Below are positions 1 through 7,226 of a stretch of DNA of 64,000 bases, one piece after another (positions within the stretch are counted from its first letter, which is position 1; every line of letters starts with the position of its first letter). Source of the DNA: Desulfuromonas sp. CSMB_57 (GTDB lineage Bacteria > Desulfobacterota > Desulfuromonadia > Desulfuromonadales > Syntrophotaleaceae); the NCBI RefSeq assembly GCF_020194955.2, contig NZ_JAFCIY020000006.1, forward strand, positions 1-64,000. Direction: 5' to 3'. The notes under the pieces are model-generated. The model made no database searches and was not told the origin of the DNA. It saw nothing but the letters and a program-made list of their open reading frames with translations. Position numbers and translations under genes: made by a program.

Positions 1-74
1 TCGATCAGGCCGCCTGCATCAAGTGCGGCGCCTGCTTGGACAAGTGCAAGTTCGACGCCATCATCAAACAGTAG
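1..74 (+). CDS. 3' end of hydrogenase electron-transfer subunit (NuoF/HydB-like), partial
   Basis: Only the last 23 codons are in the window, reading from base 3 to TAG at 72-74. They encode a CxxCGxCxxxC ferredoxin motif (CIKCGACLDKCKFDAI), which is how the C-terminal [4Fe-4S] domain of NuoF-like beta subunits of NADH-linked [FeFe]-hydrogenases ends. The stop lies 18 bases before hydA, so it is probably the same operon and the NAD(H)/flavin-binding partner of HydA. A different ferredoxin-tailed subunit cannot be excluded from so short a piece. Confidence 0.7.
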   Translation, partial: DQAACIKCGACLDKCKFDAIIKQ

Positions 75-92
75 TGAAAGGAGCCATAGCAC

Positions 93-1850
93 ATGTCTAT
101 GATGAAGATAACCATCGATGGTAAAACCACGGAAGTGCCGGCCGGCAGCACGGTTCTCGACGCCGCCAAGCAGCTGGACATCCACATTCCGACCCTCTGC
201 TTTCTGCAGATGGAGGATATGAAATTCAACAACATGGTCGCCTCCTGCCGCGTCTGCGTGGTGGAGATCGACGGCCGCCGCAACCTGGCACCGGCCTGTG
301 CCACGCCGGTCATGGACGGCATGGTGGTCAAGTCCAACACCATCCGCGTGCTGAATGCCCGCCGTACGGTGCTGGAACTGCTGCTGTCCGACCATCCGAA
401 GGACTGCCTGGTCTGCGCCAAGTCCGGCGAATGCGAACTGCAGGATCTGTCCGAGTATTTCGGTCTGCGGGAAATCGGCGTGGCCGGCGAAATGTCCACC
501 TACCGCAAGGACATCTCTCCGTCCATCATCCGCGATATGGACAAATGCATCCTCTGCCGCCGTTGCGAAACCATGTGCAACGAAGTTCAGACCTGCGGCG
601 TTCTGTCCGGCGTGAATCGCGGCTTCTCCGCCGTCGTGGCTCCGGCCTTCGAGATGAATCTGTATGATTCCGTGTGCACCAACTGTGGTCAGTGCACCCA
701 GGTTTGCCCGGTGGGCGCCCTGGTGGAAAACGACCACACCTGGAAGGTCATCGACGCCATCGCCGATCCGGACAAAGTGACCGTGGTTCAGACCGCCCCG
801 GCCGTGCGCGCCGCCCTGGGCGAAGCCTGCGGCATGGCCCCCGGCCAGAGCTTCACCGGCAAGATGGCGGCCGCTCTGCGTCGCCTCGGTTTCGACCATG
901 TGTTCGATACCGACTTCGCCGCCGACCTGACCATCATGGAAGAGGGCTCCGAGTTCCTGGATCGCCTGCAGCGCTTCCTGGATGGCGACAAATCGGTCAA
1001 ATTGCCCATCATGACCTCCTGCTGCCCGGGTTGGGTGAAGTTTTTCGAGCATCAGTTCCCGGACCTGCTCGATATCCCCTCCACCGCCAAGTCGCCGCAG
1101 CAGATGTTCGGCGCCATCGCCAAGAGCTACTATGCCGAACTGCTCGGCATTCCGCGCGAGAAGATGGTTGTGGTTTCGGTCATGCCTTGCCTGGCCAAAA
1201 AATACGAGTGCTCCCGTCCGGAATTTGCCGTCAACGGCAATCCCGACGTCGACATCGTCATTTCGACCCGCGAACTCGGTCATCTGATCAAAAGGATGAA
1301 CATCGATTTCGACAAACTGCCCGATGAGGACTTCGACAATCCTCTGGGCGCCTCCACCGGCGCCGCGCCGATTTTCGGCAACAGCGGCGGCGTTATGGAA
1401 GCGGCGCTGCGCACCGCCTACGAACTGGCCACCGGCGAAACCCTCGCCAAAGTCGAGTTTGAAGCCGTGCGTACCCTGCATGGCGTGAAAACCGCTTCCG
1501 TACAGGTCGGTCCCCACACCCTGAATCTGGGTGTGGCCAGCGGTCTGGGCAACGCCCGCGAACTGCTGGAACTGGTACGCAAGGGCGACAAGCAGTTCCA
1601 TATCATCGAGATCATGGCCTGCCCCGGCGGTTGCGTCGGTGGCGGTGGTCAGCCCTATCACCATGGGGATATGGAAATCATCGCCAAGCGCAACCAGGTT
1701 CTCTACGAAGAAGACGCCGGCAAGCCGCTGCGCAAATCCCATGAGAACCCCTACATCATCGAACTTTACGAAAAATATCTGGGCAAACCGCTCAGCGAAA
1801 AAGCGCATCACCTGCTGCACACTCACTACTTCAAGCGTCAGCAGCTCTAA
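93..1850 (+). CDS. hydA: [FeFe]-hydrogenase catalytic subunit HydA (NADH-linked type)
   Basis: 585 residues. It reversibly reduces protons to H2 at the H-cluster, probably as the catalytic subunit of a cytoplasmic multimeric NAD(H)/ferredoxin-linked enzyme. In order: N-terminal [2Fe-2S] domain (PTLC at 33-36, Cx2C near 52), a His-ligated cluster domain (HPKDCLVC near 103-110), two [4Fe-4S] motifs (CILCRRCETMC and CTNCGQCTQVC), then the H-cluster motifs TSCCPGW (about 308), MPCLAKKYE (about 365) and ACPGGCVGGGGQP (about 509), and the C-terminal small-subunit-like domain. All H-cluster cysteines are present. ATG at 93 has AAAGGAG at 77-83. It follows a NuoF-like gene by 18 bases and ends at a strong terminator. 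Confidence 0.95.
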   Translation: MSMMKITIDGKTTEVPAGSTVLDAAKQLDIHIPTLCFLQMEDMKFNNMVASCRVCVVEIDGRRNLAPACATPVMDGMVVKSNTIRVLNARRTVLELLLSDHPKDCLVCAKSGECELQDLSEYFGLREIGVAGEMSTYRKDISPSIIRDMDKCILCRRCETMCNEVQTCGVLSGVNRGFSAVVAPAFEMNLYDSVCTNCGQCTQVCPVGALVENDHTWKVIDAIADPDKVTVVQTAPAVRAALGEACGMAPGQSFTGKMAAALRRLGFDHVFDTDFAADLTIMEEGSEFLDRLQRFLDGDKSVKLPIMTSCCPGWVKFFEHQFPDLLDIPSTAKSPQQMFGAIAKSYYAELLGIPREKMVVVSVMPCLAKKYECSRPEFAVNGNPDVDIVISTRELGHLIKRMNIDFDKLPDEDFDNPLGASTGAAPIFGNSGGVMEAALRTAYELATGETLAKVEFEAVRTLHGVKTASVQVGPHTLNLGVASGLGNARELLELVRKGDKQFHIIEIMACPGGCVGGGGQPYHHGDMEIIAKRNQVLYEEDAGKPLRKSHENPYIIELYEKYLGKPLSEKAHHLLHTHYFKRQQL

Positions 1851-1878
1851 AAATTCGCTTTTTCATTCGATTCAATCA

Positions 1879-1909
1879 GGCCGGAGGGATTTTCCCTCCG
1901 GCCTTTTTT
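1879..1909 (+). terminator. Rho-independent terminator after hydA
   Basis: An 11-bp perfect stem (GGCCGGAGGGA / TCCCTCCGGCC) with a TTT loop is followed by six T residues. It lies 29 bases after the hydA stop, so the hydrogenase structural genes and the maturation genes form separate transcription units. Confidence 0.93.
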
Positions 1910-1927
1910 CTTGGTAAAATCGGAAAT

Positions 1928-1969
1928 TTGATCTGCATCAAAGAATCTAGATCTTAATTTGATTATGAT
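1928..1969 (+). promoter_or_regulatory. FNR-type box and -10 element upstream of hydE
   Basis: TTGAT-CTGC-ATCAA at 1928-1941 exactly matches the TTGAT-N4-ATCAA consensus of the CRP/FNR superfamily. A -10-like TATGAT lies at 1964-1969. If transcription starts about 7 bases after the -10, near 1976, the box is centred at -41.5, the classical class II activator position. There is no good -35 hexamer, as expected for an activator-dependent promoter. The regulated unit would be hydE-hydG-lyase-hydF. Confidence 0.75.
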
Positions 1970-2037
1970 GTCGCCATGGTGACGGACGAATAACGGCAAC
2001 ACCTTTTTCAACGTTCGACCTTTAAAAGGCAGGTTGT

Positions 2038-3105
2038 ATGGATCGGCAAGAAATGGTGCAGTGGTTACAATGCAACGATGAGGCAGACCTGGAAGTCCTG
2101 CGAAAGCGGGCGGATGCGGTTCGGTCTGCACAGGTAGGCGACGACGTGCATTTGCGCGGTTTGGTGGAATTGTCCAACATCTGTGCGCGGGACTGCCTGT
2201 ATTGCGGCATTCGCGCCGGCAATGCTTCCGTTGCGCGATATCGCATGAGCCGGGAGGAAGTGGTGGCCTGTGCCCGTCTGGCGGTCGACTTCGGTTTCGG
2301 CACCCTGGTGCTGCAGGCCGGGGAGGATCCCGGTCTGACGGGAGCGGTTGTCGCCGATCTCATCAAAGCCATCAAGCAGGAAACCGACCTGGCCATCACC
2401 TTGAGTCTCGGCGAACGCGATCTCGAGGACCTGACTGCCTGGCGGCAAGCCGGCGCCGATCGCTATCTGCTGCGCTTTGAGACCTCCAACCGTGAGTTGT
2501 TCCGGTATATCCATCCGCCCCGGGTCGGGCAACCGGAGCGGGACCGCATCGAACATCTCGGCTTGCTGCGCAGCCTGGGATATGAAGTCGGCAGCGGCGT
2601 CATGATCGGCATCCCCGGCCAAAGCTATGATGATCTGGCGCAAGATATCGAGCTATTCAAGGGGTTGGGCCTCGACATGATTGGGGTTGGTCCCTATATT
2701 CCTCACCAGGACACGCCCCTCGGCAAGTCGGGAGGAGTACCGCTGCTCGGCGTAGAACAGCAGGTCCCCAATACCCTGGTCATGGGCTTGAAGGTGGTGG
2801 CCTTGACCCGCATAACCTGCCCGCAGGTCAATATTCCCAGCACCACTGCCCTGGCTACCCTGGACCGTCAGACCGGTCGGGAGCAAGGCCTGAACTGGGG
2901 CGCCAACATCATTATGCCGAACCTGACGCCGGTTCAGTATCGGCGCATGTACGAGATTTATCCCAGCAAGGCAGCCAGCACCGAAACCGCCGAACAGAGT
3001 CGGGACACGGCACTGCGGCAGATTGTCGGCCTCGGGCGGGTTCCCGGGCGTGGTCGTGGCGACTCAAAGCATTTTCAAACATTAAACAGTTTTAAAAATA
3101 ACTAG
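2038..3105 (+). CDS. hydE: [FeFe]-hydrogenase maturase HydE, radical SAM
   Basis: 355 residues. A radical SAM enzyme that acts on the HydG-derived Fe(CO)2(CN)cysteine precursor during assembly of the binuclear H-cluster subsite. The radical SAM cluster motif CARDCLYC has C49, C53 and C56 (CX3CX2C). The BioB-like TIM-barrel features GTLVLQAGED and GIPGQSYDDL follow. ATG at 2038 comes after an AGGCAGG-like ribosome site. It is the first gene of the maturation operon behind the FNR-type box; hydG begins 10 bases after its stop. Length is normal for HydE. Confidence 0.93.
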   Translation: MDRQEMVQWLQCNDEADLEVLRKRADAVRSAQVGDDVHLRGLVELSNICARDCLYCGIRAGNASVARYRMSREEVVACARLAVDFGFGTLVLQAGEDPGLTGAVVADLIKAIKQETDLAITLSLGERDLEDLTAWRQAGADRYLLRFETSNRELFRYIHPPRVGQPERDRIEHLGLLRSLGYEVGSGVMIGIPGQSYDDLAQDIELFKGLGLDMIGVGPYIPHQDTPLGKSGGVPLLGVEQQVPNTLVMGLKVVALTRITCPQVNIPSTTALATLDRQTGREQGLNWGANIIMPNLTPVQYRRMYEIYPSKAASTETAEQSRDTALRQIVGLGRVPGRGRGDSKHFQTLNSFKNN

Positions 3106-3115
3106 GGGGTCAATC

Positions 3116-4540
3116 ATGTGCGCATTGCCGGCAATGACTTTGAGTAGGGAAGCGGTGGATTTCATCGATGAAAATTATCTCAACAGCCTGTTGGGGCAAA
3201 GCCGACCCTCCGCCGCAAGGGTTCGGGAAATCATCGCCAAGAGTCTAGCCAAGGAAGCTCTTTCGGTTGAAGAGACGGCCGTTCTGTTGCTGGCCGAGGA
3301 TCCGGAACTGCTCGAGGAAATCTTCGCCGCCGCCAGGCAGCTCAAAGAGACCGTATACGGAAATCGCATCGTGTTGTTTGCGCCCCTATACATCGGCAAC
3401 GACTGTATCAACGACTGTACCTACTGTGCCTTCAAGCGTTCCAATTTCCAGGCCGTGCGGCGCACTCTGACCCCCGACGAAATCAGGCAGCAAGTGACCG
3501 CCCTGGAAGACAAGGGGCACAAGCGGCTGATTTTGGTATTTGGCGAACATGCCAAATATGACGCCGATTTCATTGCCGATACGGTGCGCAACGTTTATTC
3601 CGTGCGCTCCGGACATGGGGAAATACGGCGTGTCAACATCAATGCCGCGCCCCTCGACCATGAAGGCTATCGCAAGGTCAAAGAAGCCGGCATCGGCACC
3701 TATCAGATCTTCATGGAGACCTATCACCATGAAACCTATTCCCGGGTCCATTCCCACAAGACCCGCAAGGGCGACTACCTCTATCGCCTGGACGGCCTGA
3801 GCCGGGCGTTTGAAGCCGGGTGCGACGATGTCGGTCTCGGCGTGCTGTTCGGGCTATACGACTGGCGATTCGAGGTGCTGGGCATGGTTCGACATGCCCT
3901 GTACCTGCAGGAGCGCTTCAACGTCGGGCCTCATACCCTGAGCTTTCCGCGTTTGCGGCCCGCCCACGGCGTGGATTTCGATGAACGTTACTTCGTCGAT
4001 GATGATCAATTCAAGCGGGTCATCGCCATTTTGCGCCTGGCGGTCCCCTATACCGGCCTGATTCTCACCGCACGAGAAAAACCTGAGTTGCGGCGGGAGC
4101 TTTTGTCCTTTGGCGTTTCGCAGATCGATGCCGGGAGTCGTATCGAACTGGGCGGCTACACCGAGGCCGGCGACGCCCAGGTCATGGAGCGGGAACAGTT
4201 TTCCCTGGGAGATATCCGCTCCCTGGACGAGGTCATGCGGGAACTGATGGCGGACGGCTATGTCCCCAGCTTCTGTACCTCCTGTTATCGCAGCGGCCGC
4301 ACCGGCGAACATTTCATGGAGTTCTCCATCCCCGGTTTCATCAAACGCTTCTGTACCCCCAACGCGCTGCTGACTTTGGAGGAATATCTGGCTGACTATG
4401 CCTCGCCGGAAACCCGCGCCGTGGGCGAAAGGCTGCTGGCCGACGAACTGGCCAAGATGGAAGAGGGCGAGATGAAGGAACGTACCTTGAAACAGCTGGC
4501 CGCCATCCGGGACAAGGGCACCCGGGATCTCTATTTCTAG
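3116..4540 (+). CDS. hydG: [FeFe]-hydrogenase maturase HydG, radical SAM tyrosine lyase
   Basis: 474 residues. HydG cleaves tyrosine to make CO and cyanide ligands on a dangler iron. The radical SAM motif CINDCTYC has C97, C101 and C104. The C-terminal second-cluster motif CX2CX22C (CTSC near 386-389, last Cys about 412) is intact and separates HydG from the related ThiH. AGGGGGT precedes ATG at 3116. Located between hydE and an aspartase-like gene, as expected for a hyd maturation operon. Confidence 0.94.
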   Translation: MCALPAMTLSREAVDFIDENYLNSLLGQSRPSAARVREIIAKSLAKEALSVEETAVLLLAEDPELLEEIFAAARQLKETVYGNRIVLFAPLYIGNDCINDCTYCAFKRSNFQAVRRTLTPDEIRQQVTALEDKGHKRLILVFGEHAKYDADFIADTVRNVYSVRSGHGEIRRVNINAAPLDHEGYRKVKEAGIGTYQIFMETYHHETYSRVHSHKTRKGDYLYRLDGLSRAFEAGCDDVGLGVLFGLYDWRFEVLGMVRHALYLQERFNVGPHTLSFPRLRPAHGVDFDERYFVDDDQFKRVIAILRLAVPYTGLILTAREKPELRRELLSFGVSQIDAGSRIELGGYTEAGDAQVMEREQFSLGDIRSLDEVMRELMADGYVPSFCTSCYRSGRTGEHFMEFSIPGFIKRFCTPNALLTLEEYLADYASPETRAVGERLLADELAKMEEGEMKERTLKQLAAIRDKGTRDLYF

Positions 4541-4554
4541 TAGCGGCGGTGACC

Positions 4555-5967
4555 ATGCCTGAATTCAGAACCGAATCGGATCTGCTCGGTCCCTGTCCGG
4601 TGCCGGCCGCCGTCCTCTACGGGGTACATACCGTCCGGGCCCTGGAAAACTTCCCGGTCAGCAGGCGTCCCGTCAACCGAGCCCTGATCCAGGGCTTCGG
4701 GGCGGTCAAGCTGGCGGCGGTCCGGACCAACCTGGAACTGGGCTTTTTGGCCGCTGCCGAGGGTGAAGCTCTGGTTGCTGCCTGTGAAGAACTGGCGGCG
4801 GGTCTGCTCAACGAACATATCGTGGTGGATGCCCTGCAGGGCGGCGCGGGAACCTCCACCAACATGAACGTCAATGAGGTTCTGGCCAATCGCGCCCTGC
4901 AGCGTCTCGGTCATCCCCTGGGGAGCTATGAAATCATTAGTCCCCTGGAGGACGTGAACCTCCATCAGTCAACCAACGACACCTATCCGACGGCTTTGAA
5001 GGTGGCGGCCATTACCCGTCTGCGGCAGCTTGAGCGGGAGATCGTGGCTTTGCTGGAAGCATTCCAGGAGCAGGAAAAGGCCACGGCCCATATCGTCAAG
5101 GTGGGACGGACCCAGTTGCAGGATGCGGCGCTGACCACCGTCGGCAGGGAGATGGCCGCTTATGCCGAGGCCTTCGGCCGGGATCGTTGGCGGATTTACA
5201 AATGTGAAGAGCGGTTGCGGGTCGTCAATCTCGGCGGCACCGCCATCGGCACCGGCCTGGGAGCTCCCCGGCAATACATTTTTCGTGTCGTCGAGCAGTT
5301 GCGGGCCATCACCGGCCTCGGCCTGGCCAGAGCGGAGAACCTGGTGGAAGCGACTCAGAACGCCGATGTATTTGTCGAGGTAAGCGGCATTCTCAAGGCG
5401 CTCGCGGTCAACCTGATGAAGGTCTCCGGGGATTTGCGTCTGCTTTCCTCCGGTCCGGACGCCGGCCTCGGAGAAATTCTGCTGCCGGCTCGGCAGGCCG
5501 GTTCCTCCATCATGCCGGGGAAAGTCAATCCGGTTATTCCGGAGGCGGTCATCCAGGCAGCCATGGTGGTGCAGGGCCACGACCAGGTCATCGCTCAGGC
5601 CTGTGCTCTGGGCAGCCTGGAGCTGAATCCCTTTCTCCCCGTGGTCGCCGATGCCCTGCTGGACAGCCTTGACCTGCTCGAAGGGGCCTGCAGCATTCTG
5701 CGTCGGCACTGTGTGGAATCGTTGCGCGTCGATGAAGCGCGCTGCCGGGCCCAGGTTGAAAACGCAACGGCCAGTGTAACCGCCCTGGTGGAGAAGATCG
5801 GATATCATCAGGCGACGGCTCTGGTGCAGCAGGCCCGCAGCAAAGGTTGCGGGCTGCGGGCCATGGCCCTGGAGAACAGCTTAATTTCTGCAGAAGAATT
5901 TGACGAACTGACCTCCCCGGAGAGCGTGACCCGACTCGGGTCCCCCGTACAAAGGAAACGGCAATGA
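4555..5967 (+). CDS. Aspartase/fumarase-superfamily lyase inside the hyd operon (aspartate ammonia-lyase-like)
   Basis: About 470 residues. Visible signatures: the family motif GSSIMPGKVNPVIPEA, the aspartase-like GGAGTSTNMNVNEVLANRAL, the substrate-site STND (QSTNDTYPT), and VGRTQLQDA plus NLGGTAIGTGL, which look more like AspA than FumC. Likely reaction: L-aspartate to fumarate and ammonia. It sits between hydG and hydF, and its last four bases overlap the hydF ATG, so it is translationally coupled to hydF. A role as ammonia donor for the amine of the H-cluster dithiolate bridge is inference. ATG 4555 is used; an in-frame GTG lies at 4549. Argininosuccinate lyase-like or fumarase activity is possible but less likely. 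Confidence 0.87.
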   Translation: MPEFRTESDLLGPCPVPAAVLYGVHTVRALENFPVSRRPVNRALIQGFGAVKLAAVRTNLELGFLAAAEGEALVAACEELAAGLLNEHIVVDALQGGAGTSTNMNVNEVLANRALQRLGHPLGSYEIISPLEDVNLHQSTNDTYPTALKVAAITRLRQLEREIVALLEAFQEQEKATAHIVKVGRTQLQDAALTTVGREMAAYAEAFGRDRWRIYKCEERLRVVNLGGTAIGTGLGAPRQYIFRVVEQLRAITGLGLARAENLVEATQNADVFVEVSGILKALAVNLMKVSGDLRLLSSGPDAGLGEILLPARQAGSSIMPGKVNPVIPEAVIQAAMVVQGHDQVIAQACALGSLELNPFLPVVADALLDSLDLLEGACSILRRHCVESLRVDEARCRAQVENATASVTALVEKIGYHQATALVQQARSKGCGLRAMALENSLISAEEFDELTSPESVTRLGSPVQRKRQ

Positions 5968-7217
5968 AAACAACCCCCAAAGGCATGCGGCTGCATATCG
6001 GCCTGTTCGGTCGGCGCAATGTCGGCAAATCCTCACTGCTCAATGCCTTGACCCGCCAGCAGGTCTCCATCGTCTCCCATGTAGCCGGGACCACGACCGA
6101 CGTGGTGGAAAAGCCCATGGAGATGCTGCCTATCGGTCCGGTGCTGTTTCTCGATACCGCCGGCATCGACGATGTGGGCGCCCTCGGGGAAATGCGGGTT
6201 CAAAAAACCCGGCAGGTTTTCGATCGGACCGATATCGCCCTGATCGTGGCAGAAGCCGGTCAATGGGGGGAATTCGAGGCGGCGCTGCTTAAGGAAATGC
6301 AGGAACGCGACCTGCCGGTAGTGGTGGTTTTCAATAAGATCGATGCACTTCAGCCGAACCCCGACCATTTGCAGCAGCTTTCCGCACAGCAGGTACCCTG
6401 GGTGCAAACCGCTGCGGAACAGGGTGCCGGGATCCTGGAACTGCGGGAAGCCCTGATTCGCACGGTGCCGGATGAATTCATCAATCCGCCCACCATACTC
6501 GGCGACTTGGTGCCGCCCGGCGAATTGGCCGTGCTGGTGGTCCCCATCGACCTGGAAGCCCCCAAGGGGCGGTTGATTCTGCCCCAGGTCCAGGCCATCC
6601 GCGACCTGCTGGATAACGATGCCTATTGCCTGGTGGTCAAGGAACGCGAGTTGCGCGATGCCCTGGAACGCCTGAAGGGCCCGCCGGCGGTGGTGGTGAC
6701 TGACTCCCAGGCGTTTCTCAAGGTTGCGGCGGACACGCCGGACGACGTCGCTCTGACCTCCTTTTCCATCCTGTTTGCCCGCTTCAAGGGCGACTTGGTG
6801 GAATATGTGCGCGGCACCCTGGCCATCGAAAATCTGGCGCCCGGAGATAAGATTCTGGTCGCCGAATCCTGCAGCCATCATCCCATCGGTGAAGACATCG
6901 GCAGGGTCAAGATTCCCCGCTGGCTGCAACAGTATGTGGGCGGAAAACTGGATTTCACCCATGTGCAGGGTCACGACTTTCCCGAGGACCTGAGGCCGTA
7001 TCGCATGGTCATCAGTTGCGGTTCCTGCATGTGGAACCGCCGCGAGGTACTGGCCCGGCAATTGCGCTGCCAGCAGGCCGGTGTCCCCTGCAGCAACTAT
7101 GGGCTGACCATCGCCTATTCTTTGGGGATTTTTGAACGCGCCCTGAAACCTTTTCCGTCCGCCTATGACGCCTATCGCGAAGCGATGGGGAATCCCCAAT
7201 CGGTTTTCGCCGGTTAG
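5964..7217 (+). CDS. hydF: [FeFe]-hydrogenase maturation GTPase HydF
   Basis: 417 residues. HydF is the GTPase scaffold on which the 2Fe subcluster is completed and passed to apo-HydA. The N-terminal Era/TrmE-like GTPase domain shows the P-loop GRRNVGKS at 16-23, DTAG (switch II) and NKID. The C-terminal cluster-binding part has a CxH near 303-305 and CGSC near 352-355. The residue before CxxC is Ser, where many HydF proteins carry His (HCxxC), so the fourth cluster ligand may differ. ATG overlaps the preceding stop (ATGA). The stop converges with the GGDEF-EAL gene nine bases away. Confidence 0.93.
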   Translation: MKTTPKGMRLHIGLFGRRNVGKSSLLNALTRQQVSIVSHVAGTTTDVVEKPMEMLPIGPVLFLDTAGIDDVGALGEMRVQKTRQVFDRTDIALIVAEAGQWGEFEAALLKEMQERDLPVVVVFNKIDALQPNPDHLQQLSAQQVPWVQTAAEQGAGILELREALIRTVPDEFINPPTILGDLVPPGELAVLVVPIDLEAPKGRLILPQVQAIRDLLDNDAYCLVVKERELRDALERLKGPPAVVVTDSQAFLKVAADTPDDVALTSFSILFARFKGDLVEYVRGTLAIENLAPGDKILVAESCSHHPIGEDIGRVKIPRWLQQYVGGKLDFTHVQGHDFPEDLRPYRMVISCGSCMWNRREVLARQLRCQQAGVPCSNYGLTIAYSLGIFERALKPFPSAYDAYREAMGNPQSVFAG

Positions 7218-7226
7218 CATACTGTT

